A DNA stretch of 64,000 nt from DATARH01 sp963847345 (GCA_963847345.1 CAWJZU010000011.1:62001-126000), one strand, 5' to 3'. Counted from the stretch's first letter, positions 26,737 to 36,237 are shown. Translations and numbers: made by a program. The notes: generated from the sequence alone by a model not told the origin.

Positions 26737-29700
26737 TGCGTGCCATTTTGCCTTTCGCCCGAATGTGGTTTGCCGGCCGCGCGATGCGCTGGCTGGCGCT
26801 TCTGCTCGTGCTCTTCGCCGTGCTCGCGGGAGGCACGCTTGCGGTGTTCCGGACGTCGGTCGGCCTCGACATGGTCGGGCGCATCGTCGCCAATTTGGTT
26901 AGTGAACCGGGTTACCGGATCGAGATAACCGGGCTAGCGGGCGACATCCCCTTCGATATCCGCGCGAAACGGATAACGGCCGCCGATGCGAACGGTGTCT
27001 GGCTGTCCCTGGACGACGTGCATCTCGAGCTCGCGGTCGGCAAGCTGCTCGGCGGTCGCCTGCACATCCGGGAGCTGACCGCGGCGACGCTCGACGTGTA
27101 CCGCGCACCCGACATTCCGCCGCCCGCGGAGCCGCGTCCCTGGTCCGAACGGTTGCGGATCCCGAGCCTGCCGATGGCGACCACGGTCGACCGCTTGGCG
27201 ATCGACCGCATCGCGCTGGCCGAGCCGGTGCTCGGAGAAGCGGTCGCCGCGACGCTTTCCGGCGAGGCCGTAGCGCGCGACGATGAGGCCGAAATCGCGC
27301 TGCATCTTCGCCGCACCGATGGCGTTGCCGGGGAGTTCGATCTGTCGGTTCAACAAAGCGGGACCGCGCCGGATGTGCGGCTGCGCGTTGCCGCGCGCGA
27401 TCCGAGCGGAGTTCTGCTCGCGCGGCTGCTCGGTCGCGACGACCGGCCGCCGCTGTCCCTCTCGATCACCGGAGATGGGCCGGTATCGGACTGGCACGGA
27501 AAGCTTGAAGCGTCGGCGGGCCCGCTCGCCAGCGCAACCGCCGATATTGCGCTCGCGCTTGGGCGGGAGAGCACGCTGTCGCTGGGCGGGACGGCCTCGA
27601 TCGCCAAGCTGCTGCCTCCCGAAATGGCCGCGCTGACCGGCGACAGCGTGCCGCTTCAGGCGCATGCGACGCTGCGCGAGGACGGCGCGATCGCGATTGA
27701 CGGGCTGACGCTTGGGCTCGCCGCCGGCCGGCTCACGGCGGACGCGCTGGTCGGCCGACCCGACCGCGAGATCGCGGCGCAGATCGCGGTCAGTCTGCCC
27801 AACCTTGGCGCTGCAAGCGATCTTGCCGGCGAGAAGGTGAGCGGCTCGGCGGAGCTGCGCGCCACGGTATCGGGCACCGAAGACCGGCCTCGCCTGCGGA
27901 TCGAAGCCAGCGGCGAATCGGTCGGTGTCGCCGCGCTGGGGGCGGCGCGGGCACAGGCGCAGGCGACGATTTCGTGGAGCGCGAAGCCGGCCGACCCGAC
28001 GGCGCGCCTTGTTGTCGTGGCGGATGGGGAGCTGCGCGGCCTCGTCCTGCCCGAAGCGGTGCCGCGCGATCTCGGCCGCGATCTGCGCTGGTCGCTGTCG
28101 GCCAGCGCCAAACCCGATGGCAGCCTCGTCGAGCTGACCGATCTCACTGCCCGCGGCGCCGGGATCGATGTCGCCGGGACCGGCAAGGTCGCGGACCACG
28201 GGAACGCGATCGACGGCCGCATCCGCGTGACCATCGCCGAACTTGGCGCATTCTCCGGCCTTATCGGACATAAGATCGGCGGCAAGCTGACCCTCGACGT
28301 CACAGCGGAGCAGCAAGGCGGGGACCGCGTGCTCGCAAAAATCGACGGCGCGGTCGCCAACCTCGACACCGACGTTCCCGCCGTCAATGCGCTGGCCGGC
28401 CGCTCGGTCGCGATCGTCGGCGCCGCCGAGCGCGACGGCAGCGGCATCGTGCGCCTCGACCGCCTCGCCGTGACCGGCGGCGAGATGACTATTGGCGCGA
28501 GCGGGCGCTTTGACCCGGGACCGGCAACGCTCGCGGGCAAGCTTGATGCCGAAATCCGCAATCTGCGGCCGGCCGCCGCGGCGCTGGGAATGCCGCTCGC
28601 CGGTCAGGTCGCGGCCGCCGTTACGATCGAGGGGCCTGCCGATCATCCGCGGCTGCACGCCAGGCTTGATGGGCGCGATCTGAAGGCCGGCGCGGCCGCG
28701 TTCGACCAGCTGCGGCTCGACGCGCAAGTGGCCGATGCGACGCAGCCGCGCGCCGTGATCGATGGCGGCTTCCGCGGCGGCGGGCTGGACGGCAGCCTGT
28801 CCGTCGTGGCCGATGCCAGCGATCCGAAGGAGCTGGCGATCCGGGATCTGCTGCTGAAGGCCGGGGACGGGGTCGTCAGCGCCGATCTTCGCGTCGAGCG
28901 CGCGACGCTGCTGGCGCGCGGTAAGATTGCCGCAAAAATACCCAATCTGTCGCCATGGTCGCGCATAGCGGGCGTGCCGCTCTCGGGCAGCCTCGATGCC
29001 ACGGCCGGGCTCGACACGCGGGCCGGGCAGGGCGTCGAGTTGAAATTGACCGGCGAGCGGCTGTCGCAGGGCGGTGGCGAATCCCGGATCGCGCTTGGCC
29101 GCGCGGAGGTAACCGCGCGGCTCGACGATCTGCTGGGGACGCCGTACGGCAATGTCCGGGCAAGTCTGACCAGTGTCAGTTTCGCCTCGGGCGGGCTGTC
29201 GAACGCGACACTGACACTCGATGCCCCGAAGCCGGGGCGCTTCGCGTTTCGCGCCGAGGCGAAGGGTCGGGTGGTCGAGCCTTTGACGCTGGCCGCGGAT
29301 GGCAGCGGGGAATTCGCGGCCAAGACCGGCGCGATCGAGCTGCGCGTCGCTCGCTTCGACGGCGCGCTCGGGCCGGACCGGTTTCGGCTGACCCGGCCGC
29401 TGACGATCGCGCGTCGGGGCGACGATCTGGCGCTGACCGGGCTGGCGGCATCGTTTGGCCGCGGCAGGATTACCGGCGACGCGGCGCGGCGCGGCAATAC
29501 GCTGTCGTTGCACCTCGCGGCGCGCGACCTGCCGGTCGCCTCGGCTGGACGGCTCGCCGGCTATCCGGGAGCAAGCGGCGCCGTCGCCTTCGATGCCGCG
29601 GTCGATGGCTCGGTCGCGGCGCCGCGCGGCCGGTTCAGCCTGTCCGGCCGCTCGCTGCGCTTCGCGCCGGCGAGAGAAGCCCGGCTGCCGACGCTCGCGC

Positions 29701-31190
29701 TCGATCTCGCCGGCAGCTGGAACGGCCGCGAGGTCGATTTGAACGGGCGGGTGGCCGGGGCGAAGGGAGATGCGCTGGGCCTCGCCGGTTCGGCACCGCT
29801 GGTGCTCGATGCGCAGACGCTCGCTGTCGCGGTCCCGCCGCAGGGGCGCCTGGCGCTGCGGCTGAACGGCAGCGGCGAGATCGGCAATCTCGCCGATCTG
29901 CTGCCGCTCGGAGAGGACCGTGTCACCGGCGGTTTCGCGCTCGACGCGGCGGTGAACGGCACCGTAGCCGCACCGTCCGCGAGCGGCCGCCTCTCGGTTA
30001 CGAATGGCCGGTACGAGAATTTTGCGACCGGCGCGGTGCTGAACGACCTGCGCCTCGAACTTGTCGGCGATCGCGACCGGTTGACGATACGCGAGTTCGC
30101 GGCCCGCGACAGCGCCGATGGCAGCCTCGCGGCACGAGGCGGCGTCACGCTGGGCAACATCGTTCCCGGAGCCACTGGTGGACCCGTCGCGAATATCGCG
30201 GTGACGCTCAAGGATTTTCGCATTATCGGACGCGATCTGGCGGTCGCCGCCGCCAGCGGGACGGTCGCGGTCACCGGACCGTTCGCGTCGCCGCACGTCA
30301 TGGCGCGACTCACGACCGATCAGGGCCAGGTGAACCTTCCCTCCAGCCTGCCGCCCGATGTGACGCGCATCGACGTTGTCGAGATAAACGGCCGCGCCGG
30401 CGGGCGGGCGGGCAAGCTTGATCGCGAAAAAGCCGCGCCGGCGCTGCTCGCGACGCTTGATATACGCGTCGCGGTGCCGGGGCACATCTTTGTGCGCGGC
30501 CGCGGCCTCGACAGCGAATGGCGTGGCGAGCTCGCGATCACCGGCACCAGCGATGCGCCGCGGATTGTCGGCAGGCTGGAGGCAATCCGCGGCACCTTCG
30601 ACGTGCTCGGCAAGACGTTTCGCGTGACGCACGGCGAGATCAGCTTCGATGGCGGCGCCACGATCGACCCGGTGCTCGACATCACCGCCGAGGTCTCGGC
30701 CGCCGACATCACGGCGCAGGTCATGCTGAAGGGTCCGGTCTCGGCGCCGAAGCTGACGATGACATCGATCCCCGCCGTGCCGCAGGATGAGATCCTGTCG
30801 CGCGTGCTGTTTGGCCGTTCGCTCGGCCAGATCACGCCCGCCGAAGGGCTGCAGGTCGCGGCGACGGCTGCGAGCCTCGCCGGCGGCGGGTTCGACGTCC
30901 TCGACAAGGTGAGGGGTACGCTCGGGCTCGACCGCCTCGGGTTCGGCGCGGCACCGGCTCGGGCCGGCGCGGTGGCGGCGAACAACTCGAAGTCGGCGGC
31001 CTCCGGCGCCGCGATCACCGCCGGCAAGTATATCGCCAATGGGGTCTATGTCGGCGCGTCGCAGGGGCTGACCGCGGGTTCGAGCAAGGCCGTCGTCGAG
31101 GTCGAGGTGCTGCCGCGGGTTACCGTGCAAGGCGATGTCAGCCAGAACGGCAGTACCGGCATCGGGCTCAATTACAAATACGATTACTGA
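26736..31190 (+). CDS. tamB: TamB, translocation and assembly / lipid-transport AsmA-like protein
   Basis: A 1,484-residue inner-membrane-anchored periplasmic protein that spans to TamA. An N-terminal membrane helix (about residues 17-40, LALLLVLFAVLAGGTLAVF) is followed by a long repeating beta domain rich in alternating hydrophobic and charged residues, the groove seen in AsmA/TamB proteins. The C-terminal DUF490/TamB domain has ITAQVMLKGPVSAPKLTM, PQDEILSRVLFGRSLGQITP, and ends SQNGSTGIGLNYKYDY. The start overlaps the tamA stop. Antisense open frames across this gene are codon-bias shadows. Confidence 0.95.
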   Translation: MRAILPFARMWFAGRAMRWLALLLVLFAVLAGGTLAVFRTSVGLDMVGRIVANLVSEPGYRIEITGLAGDIPFDIRAKRITAADANGVWLSLDDVHLELAVGKLLGGRLHIRELTAATLDVYRAPDIPPPAEPRPWSERLRIPSLPMATTVDRLAIDRIALAEPVLGEAVAATLSGEAVARDDEAEIALHLRRTDGVAGEFDLSVQQSGTAPDVRLRVAARDPSGVLLARLLGRDDRPPLSLSITGDGPVSDWHGKLEASAGPLASATADIALALGRESTLSLGGTASIAKLLPPEMAALTGDSVPLQAHATLREDGAIAIDGLTLGLAAGRLTADALVGRPDREIAAQIAVSLPNLGAASDLAGEKVSGSAELRATVSGTEDRPRLRIEASGESVGVAALGAARAQAQATISWSAKPADPTARLVVVADGELRGLVLPEAVPRDLGRDLRWSLSASAKPDGSLVELTDLTARGAGIDVAGTGKVADHGNAIDGRIRVTIAELGAFSGLIGHKIGGKLTLDVTAEQQGGDRVLAKIDGAVANLDTDVPAVNALAGRSVAIVGAAERDGSGIVRLDRLAVTGGEMTIGASGRFDPGPATLAGKLDAEIRNLRPAAAALGMPLAGQVAAAVTIEGPADHPRLHARLDGRDLKAGAAAFDQLRLDAQVADATQPRAVIDGGFRGGGLDGSLSVVADASDPKELAIRDLLLKAGDGVVSADLRVERATLLARGKIAAKIPNLSPWSRIAGVPLSGSLDATAGLDTRAGQGVELKLTGERLSQGGGESRIALGRAEVTARLDDLLGTPYGNVRASLTSVSFASGGLSNATLTLDAPKPGRFAFRAEAKGRVVEPLTLAADGSGEFAAKTGAIELRVARFDGALGPDRFRLTRPLTIARRGDDLALTGLAASFGRGRITGDAARRGNTLSLHLAARDLPVASAGRLAGYPGASGAVAFDAAVDGSVAAPRGRFSLSGRSLRFAPAREARLPTLALDLAGSWNGREVDLNGRVAGAKGDALGLAGSAPLVLDAQTLAVAVPPQGRLALRLNGSGEIGNLADLLPLGEDRVTGGFALDAAVNGTVAAPSASGRLSVTNGRYENFATGAVLNDLRLELVGDRDRLTIREFAARDSADGSLAARGGVTLGNIVPGATGGPVANIAVTLKDFRIIGRDLAVAAASGTVAVTGPFASPHVMARLTTDQGQVNLPSSLPPDVTRIDVVEINGRAGGRAGKLDREKAAPALLATLDIRVAVPGHIFVRGRGLDSEWRGELAITGTSDAPRIVGRLEAIRGTFDVLGKTFRVTHGEISFDGGATIDPVLDITAEVSAADITAQVMLKGPVSAPKLTMTSIPAVPQDEILSRVLFGRSLGQITPAEGLQVAATAASLAGGGFDVLDKVRGTLGLDRLGFGAAPARAGAVAANNSKSAASGAAITAGKYIANGVYVGASQGLTAGSSKAVVEVEVLPRVTVQGDVSQNGSTGIGLNYKYDY

Positions 31191-31222
31191 CTGCTGTAAT
31201 CATCAAGTCGGGAGGGAAGGCA

Positions 31223-32047
31223 ATGGCGAGGCTGGCCGGAAAGGTTGCGCTGATTACCGGGGCCGCCGGCGGGCAGGGCGTGGCGGAAGCCGAATTGTTC
31301 GCGCGCGAGGGCGCCGCCATGATGCTGACCGACATCGATGCGGCGAAGGGCGAGGCGCTGGCGGCGCGGCTGCGGGCACAGGGCGGACACGCGCAGTTCC
31401 GGGTGCACGACGCAGCCAGCGAACAGGACTGGATCGATACGGTCGCGGCGACGGTCGCGGCGTTCGGCGGGCTGCACATCCTGGTCAACAATGCCGGCAC
31501 GATCGCGCGCCAGGGCATCGTCGCGACGACGCTCGACGCCTGGAACCGGACGATCGGGGTCAATCTGACCGGGCCATTGCTCGGCATGAAGCACGCCGCG
31601 CCGGCGATCCGCGACACCGTGGCCCGAGACAATGCGGCAAGAAGCGGCGGCACCGGGTCGATCGTCAACATCTCCTCGACCGCCGGGCTGACCGCGCATG
31701 ACGACGCCGCCTATACCGCCAGCAAATGGGGGCTGCGCGGGCTGACCAAGACAGCGGTCTTGCAATTCTCGCCGTGGAGCATCCGGGTGAATTCGATCCA
31801 TCCCGGACAGATAGCCGACACCGGTTTCTTCCAGAGCGGCGGCGAGGCCTTTGCGAATGCCGCGCGCGCCGCGATCCCGCTGCACCGCCAGGGCACACCC
31901 AAGGAATGCGCCGAGCTGGTGCTGTTCCTGGCGTCCGACGAAGCGAGCTTTATCAGCGGCGCCGAGATTGCGATCGACGGCGGCTACATCGCGGCGGGTC
32001 TGGCGGGGCTGCGCAATCGGGTCCGGGAGGAGTACGGAAAGGAATAG
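31223..32047 (+). CDS. Short-chain dehydrogenase/reductase
   Basis: A 274-residue classical SDR. The cofactor motif is LITGAAGGQGVAEAE with a DID after strand 2, which favours NAD. NNAGTIAR, the catalytic serine in GSIVNISSTAG and YTASKWGLRG (YxxxK) are present. The C-terminus has the ISGAEIAIDGGY motif. GGGAGGGAAGG precedes the ATG, 33 bases after tamB, so read-through is possible. The substrate is unknown. Confidence 0.93.
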   Translation: MARLAGKVALITGAAGGQGVAEAELFAREGAAMMLTDIDAAKGEALAARLRAQGGHAQFRVHDAASEQDWIDTVAATVAAFGGLHILVNNAGTIARQGIVATTLDAWNRTIGVNLTGPLLGMKHAAPAIRDTVARDNAARSGGTGSIVNISSTAGLTAHDDAAYTASKWGLRGLTKTAVLQFSPWSIRVNSIHPGQIADTGFFQSGGEAFANAARAAIPLHRQGTPKECAELVLFLASDEASFISGAEIAIDGGYIAAGLAGLRNRVREEYGKE

Positions 32048-32282
32048 TCAAACCACGGAGGCATGAAGGACACGAAGAGCGCTGTGCGCAAAACAGAGAC
32101 GCGCAGTACATTCCGCCACCCCGGCAGGATGGGGCAAGATGGCGAAATATGCTTCGCTCTTCCGCGCTGCGCCTGCTAGCCCGATCTATGCAGGACAAAA
32201 ATACGGGTCCATTGCGTAGATCATAGCGCTCCCGTTTTGGTTGCCGAGGCATGCACGTCGATCCTGCGGCGGCAGTTTTTTG
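32048..32282. other. Intergenic stretch with repeat-like fragment
   Basis: No gene seen. Bases 32053-32090 (CCACGGAGGCATGAAGGACA and neighbours) resemble a common dispersed element; a related inverted piece, CCTCGTGCCTCGTCTCCGTG, lies within 38860-38880. Confidence 0.45.
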
Positions 32283-33795
32283 AGGCGGGATCAGGTAGGT
32301 GTTGGCGGTTGCGGGGAGCGGACGGGGCACATGCCCCGGTTTTCAGGTGATCAGGCGCGGCAGGCGGTCGAGCAGCATGGCAAAGATCGCCTGATCGGGG
32401 GAACTCGACGGCAGGTGAATCTTGACCTGCTTTTTCAGTTCGACAACGCGGGCGGCGAGTTTCAACAGGCGCAGCCGCAAGGTGTCGAACTGCATGACAC
32501 GCCAAGCGGAGCGCGGCGGCATCAGGCGTCGCATCGACCACAACAGCCAGTAGGCGCCGGCGTGCAGGAACAGGCGGAACTGGTTGGCCTCGGCCGCGTG
32601 GCAGGAGGTTCGGTCGGCAGCGAGGTGGTTTTTCCACGCCTTGATGTGGTTCTCCGCCCGGCCGCGCGCGCAGTAGAGCCCCTTGTAGAGATGCTTGGCG
32701 CGGCCCCCTTCGAGATTGGTCACGATAAAGCGGGTGTCGGTGCCCTCGGGTCCTGCCTCGACCCGGGCGATGATGCGCTCGACCCGGCTCCAGCTGTGGG
32801 CGGCATCGTAGAATTGCGCGAAGCGCCGTAACTTGCCGCGCTTGGGCGCCGCCCGGAAGCGCTCGGCGGTGGTTTTCTCCAGCGCAGCGACATGACGGCG
32901 CAATGCCGGATTGGAGGCGAGGCCGAGCACCCAATCGACGCGGTTGACGCGGCACCAAGCGAAAACTTCGGGGGCGGCATAATGGCTGTCGGCGCGCAGC
33001 AGGATCTCGACCCTGGGCCACTGGGCGCGGATAGCGCCCACCAGGCGGCGCACGAAGGCGGCGATCTCGCGCCCGCCCGGCCGCTTGCCGGGCCGCAGCA
33101 GCGCGGTCACGAACCGTCCCTCGCCGTCGAAGACGACAATCGGTTGGAAGCCGTAATCATCATGATAGGCGTTGAACAGGCGCCACTGCTGCTCGCCATG
33201 CACGCGGTCAAAGGTATCGTCGATATCGAGGACGATTCGCTTCGGCACCTGCCGAAACGAGCCGCAATACTGCTCGATCAGCGCCCGCCCGAGGCGCAAC
33301 AGGGCCCGAATGTCGGGCAGGTTTTCCAGCCGCGAGATCGTCGATTGCGAGCACAGTTCTTCATCCGACGGCAAGCGGTCGAGCGCTAGCTTGAACATCG
33401 GGTCGCCGCGCAGCGCGTCGGCGTCGTTGCCGTCCTCATAACCGGCGGCGATCATCAGCATCCGGAAGCGGATGATCTCGGCCAAGCGATGCACAACCTT
33501 CTCCGGCGCCCGCGGGTCCTTGAGGCAGGCCGCCAGCCGATCGGCCAAGCCCAGCCGGCGCTCGATCTCGCGCAGCGCCAACAGCCCGCCCTCCGAGGAC
33601 AGTCGCCCGCCGTCAAAACGCGCGATGACGGCCTTGCCCTGAACCGCTGACAGACCGGGCAGAAGCGGCGTAGCATCAACCATGGCGGGTGTCGCCTCCG
33701 ACGATCGAACGATTCAGCGTCAGCAACCAAATCCTACGCACGATCAAGCGCTTGCGCTACACCCGCCAACCCTCACGCATAATCCGGGCTAAGAA
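32283..33795 (-). mobile_element. IS1380-family insertion sequence (approximate limits)
   Basis: An element carrying one transposase. Possible imperfect ends are CGGGATCAGGTAGGTGTTGG near 32288 and, on the other strand, CCGGATTATGCGTGAGGGTT near 33790; both lead into a GTTGGCGG block. No target duplication could be confirmed, so the limits are approximate. Confidence 0.7.
32343..33683 (-). CDS. IS1380-family transposase
   Basis: A 446-residue DDE transposase. N-terminal segment ARFDGGRLSSEGGLLALREIE is typical of IS1380. Other family blocks are YEDGNDADALRGDPMFKLAL, QSTISRLEN, VLDIDDTFDRVHGEQQ (first Asp), LRADSHYAAPEVFAWC (second Asp), and YCARGRAENHIKAWKNHLAADRTSC (Glu with YREK-like region). 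The frame is intact from end to end, so the element may be active. Confidence 0.93.
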   Translation of the reverse strand: MVDATPLLPGLSAVQGKAVIARFDGGRLSSEGGLLALREIERRLGLADRLAACLKDPRAPEKVVHRLAEIIRFRMLMIAAGYEDGNDADALRGDPMFKLALDRLPSDEELCSQSTISRLENLPDIRALLRLGRALIEQYCGSFRQVPKRIVLDIDDTFDRVHGEQQWRLFNAYHDDYGFQPIVVFDGEGRFVTALLRPGKRPGGREIAAFVRRLVGAIRAQWPRVEILLRADSHYAAPEVFAWCRVNRVDWVLGLASNPALRRHVAALEKTTAERFRAAPKRGKLRRFAQFYDAAHSWSRVERIIARVEAGPEGTDTRFIVTNLEGGRAKHLYKGLYCARGRAENHIKAWKNHLAADRTSCHAAEANQFRLFLHAGAYWLLWSMRRLMPPRSAWRVMQFDTLRLRLLKLAARVVELKKQVKIHLPSSSPDQAIFAMLLDRLPRLIT

Positions 33796-33899
33796 ACTCC
33801 ATAACTCTGTCATTTCTCGATAGCCACTCTTAGCGATGCCCAATGGCTAAAATTCAGGTTCTCGCTGTCACTATGAAGCCAAGAAACGTAAGGGTTCTC

Positions 33900-34502
33900 A
33901 TGTTTGATGTTTCCCTCGCTTCGGCCGCGTTTTGGTACGATGTATTTAACATTATTTTGTTTTTGGGCGCACTCGCGGTTGCTATTGGGACATATGGTGC
34001 AATCAGAATGGGCGCAGTAAAGGAAAAGTTCGCGGATGAACGAATTTCTTTGAACGAGGCTGAGACAGCTCGCGCAGTTGCTGAATCGAATTTGGCAAAG
34101 GCGGAGGCGGCGAAAGCACAACTGGAGCTCGCAAGGTTCAGGGCACCCCGATCACTTACTGATGAAGAAGTCTCGCGTATACGAGAGAAGATGCGCCCGT
34201 TTGCGGGACAGCACTTCACCATGAACACGTATTGGGATGTTAAGGAGCCTTCTGATTTTACGAAACGAATAGGCAAGGATGCTCTAATTTCTGCAGGATG
34301 GATGTATGTTCGACCGGACGGTTTTTTGATAGGGCTTGTTACTGGAGTGGAGGTACAACTCAGCAAGGAATCGGAGTTCAGCGCAAAGGCGGCCGCAAAT
34401 GAACTCGTTGCGGCTTTGGTCGCCGAAGGAGTCAATGCTGATATCAGTTACGATCCGACATACAAGACCTTGATTGTGATCCAGGTCGGGGTCAAGCAAT
34501 AG
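33900..34502 (+). CDS. AT-rich membrane-anchored coiled-coil protein, unknown
   Basis: A 200-residue protein of unknown family. One membrane helix (FNIILFLGALAVAIGTYGAI, about residues 16-35) is followed by an alanine-rich coiled coil (about 38-82, ADERISLNEAETARAVAE onward). A compact C-terminal domain includes PFAGQHFTMNTYWDV and ends in alternating strands (ADISYDPTYKTLIVIQVGV). The start at 33900 is preferred because TAAGGG precedes it; an earlier ATG at 33843 adds 19 residues. Base composition is much more AT-rich than its neighbours, and it borders the IS1380 element, pointing to transfer. Confidence 0.7.
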   Translation: MFDVSLASAAFWYDVFNIILFLGALAVAIGTYGAIRMGAVKEKFADERISLNEAETARAVAESNLAKAEAAKAQLELARFRAPRSLTDEEVSRIREKMRPFAGQHFTMNTYWDVKEPSDFTKRIGKDALISAGWMYVRPDGFLIGLVTGVEVQLSKESEFSAKAAANELVAALVAEGVNADISYDPTYKTLIVIQVGVKQ

Positions 34503-34594
34503 CATATCTGATGGCTTCAAAAAATACTATACTATCCCGAACCGTGCTAATCACGTATTGGGGTAATTGCATCGTGGACAACATTGATTTGATG

Positions 34595-35812
34595 TTATAG
34601 CCACCCCGTATCCGCCTCGAGGCCCATTAGGTATTGCCCGACCGTTTCGAAATGCTGCTGCCGGCCCTGGAGCTGCTGCGCGACCGAGTGGATGTCGCGG
34701 AAGCGGCGCTCGAACGGATTTTCGTTGAAGATCGCGGTCGCACCGGCCGCCTGATACAGCGTATCCACAACTTCGAGCGAGGTGTGGATCGCGAACGTCG
34801 ATGCCAGGCGGATGCGCATCCGCTCGTCCACTGTGATGTGACCGCGCGCGCTGACCGCTTCGGTGATCTCCCCGAGCGAATGGAGCAGCCAGTCGCGGGC
34901 CGATGACAGCCGCGCCTCGGCGCGCGCCACCTCGGATTGCGTCAAATTGTTGTTGCGCATCGTCTTCTGCGCGCCGCGCGGGATCTTGTCGCGCGCCAGC
35001 TCGATGAAATGCGCCAGCGTCGCGCGCCCGATGCCGAGCGCCACCCCGGCGAACCCCGAGGCATAGAGCTGCAGATTGCTGAAGCGGTACAGGAGGCCGG
35101 ACTGGCCCGACGGCGCGGCGCGCCGCGCCAGTGCATCGACCGAATAATCCTCCGGCACGTACAGGTCCTTGACGGCATACTGGTTGCTGGCCGTGCCGCG
35201 CAGGCCGATCGTGTGCCACATGTCGGTGAATTCGGTCGCGCTTTTCGGGAACAGCATCGTGCGCACGACCGGCGTGCCGTCGGGGTTGAGGCGCGGGCGG
35301 CCGTCGGCCTCGATCACCGGTACATGGCAGCCGAGCCAGCTCGCGAGCTGAGCGCCGCTGGTGAAGGCCCAGGTCGCGGTGACCCGATAGCCGCCGGGCA
35401 CGGACTGCGCCTTGCCGGGTCCCGGTCCCCACGCCAGGATGCCGCGCTTGCCGCCGAAGATCTCGCGCGCCACGTCGGGCTTCAGATGCACCGCGGTCAT
35501 CGAGCAGCCGGAATTCTGGTTGACGCACCAGGCCGCGCTGGCGTCGATCCCGGCGAGTTCCTCGATCACCGGTACGTATTGCGCCGGGAGCAATTCGGCG
35601 CCGCCGAGCGACTTCGGCAGCAGCATGCGCAGGAGACCGCGGTCGATCAGTGCGTCGATTATTGGCTCGGGCAGACGGCGCTCGGCGTCGATCACGGCGG
35701 AAGCGGCGGCGAGAGCGGGGGCAATCTCGCGAACTCGCGCCAGATATTCGGCGCCATCGGATGCGGCCGCGGACCCCACCATGTTCGACCGCTCGGCTGA
35801 GCCCGCTTCCAT
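34595..35812 (-). CDS. Acyl-CoA dehydrogenase-fold flavin-dependent oxidoreductase
   Basis: A 405-residue protein with the acyl-CoA dehydrogenase fold. An N-terminal helical domain has IDALIDRGLLRMLLPKSLGGAELLP, a middle strand region has YRVTATWAFTSGAQLASW and WHTIGLRGTASNQYAVKDLYVP, and the C-terminal helices have FRDIHSVAQQLQGRQQHFE. The WAFTSG and FRDxH patterns are closer to two-component monooxygenases such as HsaA/HpaB-like enzymes than to true fatty-acyl dehydrogenases. GGGAG stands 7 bases before the ATG at 35812. No reductase partner is adjacent. Confidence 0.85.
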   Translation of the reverse strand: MEAGSAERSNMVGSAAASDGAEYLARVREIAPALAAASAVIDAERRLPEPIIDALIDRGLLRMLLPKSLGGAELLPAQYVPVIEELAGIDASAAWCVNQNSGCSMTAVHLKPDVAREIFGGKRGILAWGPGPGKAQSVPGGYRVTATWAFTSGAQLASWLGCHVPVIEADGRPRLNPDGTPVVRTMLFPKSATEFTDMWHTIGLRGTASNQYAVKDLYVPEDYSVDALARRAAPSGQSGLLYRFSNLQLYASGFAGVALGIGRATLAHFIELARDKIPRGAQKTMRNNNLTQSEVARAEARLSSARDWLLHSLGEITEAVSARGHITVDERMRIRLASTFAIHTSLEVVDTLYQAAGATAIFNENPFERRFRDIHSVAQQLQGRQQHFETVGQYLMGLEADTGWL

Positions 35813-36030
35813 CTACTACTCCCTATTACTCCTTGGGTGGCGTCGCACCGGCCCCCTCGCCGCAGAGGCGGGAACGGAAAGGCAGTGCAACGAGAAGCGC
35901 GGTCGCTGTCAAGCGGGCCACGGGCCGGGTAGACCGACCGCAAATTGGCGGCTGGCTCGCCTCTTTCGCCGATGTCCCTCCTGCGGACACGCGAGGCTGT
36001 CGAGGAACGACGGCGTGGTCCCGAACGTAG

Positions 36031-36056
36031 AAAAGCCGCCCCGAGGGGCGGCTTTT
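36031..36056. terminator. Bidirectional intrinsic terminator
   Basis: AAAAGCCGCCCC and GGGGCGGCTTTT form a near-perfect stem around GA, with A and T runs on both sides. It ends the small minus-strand transcription unit at 36100-36171 and may also serve the plus strand. Confidence 0.85.
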
Positions 36057-36099
36057 CGTCGAAAACCGGCGGCCTTCTCGGCCGCGCCGGCGCCCAAAT

Positions 36100-36171
36100 T
36101 CAGGCGCGGATCTCCACCCTGGCGGGGATCCTGGTCACGGCAGCGGTAGACCGCGGTTGATCGATAGACAC
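36100..36171 (-). CDS. Micro-ORF of 23 codons with extreme Shine-Dalgarno
   Basis: GTG at 36171 opens a 23-residue frame ending in TGA at 36100-36102. The peptide begins Val/Met-Ser-Ile-Asp-Gln-Pro and ends ARVEIRA; it is polar with several arginines and has no signal or membrane segment. The leader AAAGGAGGTGATCC (36173-36186) would pair with 14 bases of the 16S rRNA 3' tail. A possible promoter lies at 36209-36237 and a strong terminator at 36031-36056, so a transcript of about 170 bases is expected. The peptide is not recognised; it may act as peptide, leader or ribosome-binding RNA. Confidence 0.6.
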   Translation of the reverse strand: MSIDQPRSTAAVTRIPARVEIRA

Positions 36172-36172
36172 A

Positions 36173-36186
36173 GGATCACCTCCTTT
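36173..36186 (-). promoter_or_regulatory. 14-base perfect anti-16S Shine-Dalgarno
   Basis: AAAGGAGGTGATCC is the full complement of the conserved 16S rRNA tail GGATCACCTCCTTT. GGAGG ends 7 bases before the GTG of the micro-ORF. Ordinary genes in this window have 4-7 pairing bases. Confidence 0.85.
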
Positions 36187-36208
36187 CAGCTGTTGCAACG
36201 ACGCGCGT

Positions 36209-36237
36209 AATGTATGCGGGAACCGGCCCGGCCACAA
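36209..36237 (-). promoter_or_regulatory. Possible promoter of the micro-ORF
   Basis: TTGTGG (36232-36237), a 17-base spacer and TACATT (36209-36214). The match to consensus is moderate (three and four of six), but position and spacing fit the downstream ribosome site and terminator. Confidence 0.4.

Noticed and set aside
26934..31130. An uninterrupted antisense open frame of 1,398 codons across tamB
   Set aside because: High-GC codon bias leaves few stops on the opposite strand. The product is Arg-rich with no motifs, while tamB is clearly coding.
36173..36186. A relic of a 16S rRNA gene end (plus strand reads GGATCACCTCCTTT)
   Set aside because: The match covers only the tail; bases before it do not fit 16S, and no 23S or ITS sequence follows. 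A Shine-Dalgarno on the minus strand explains it better.
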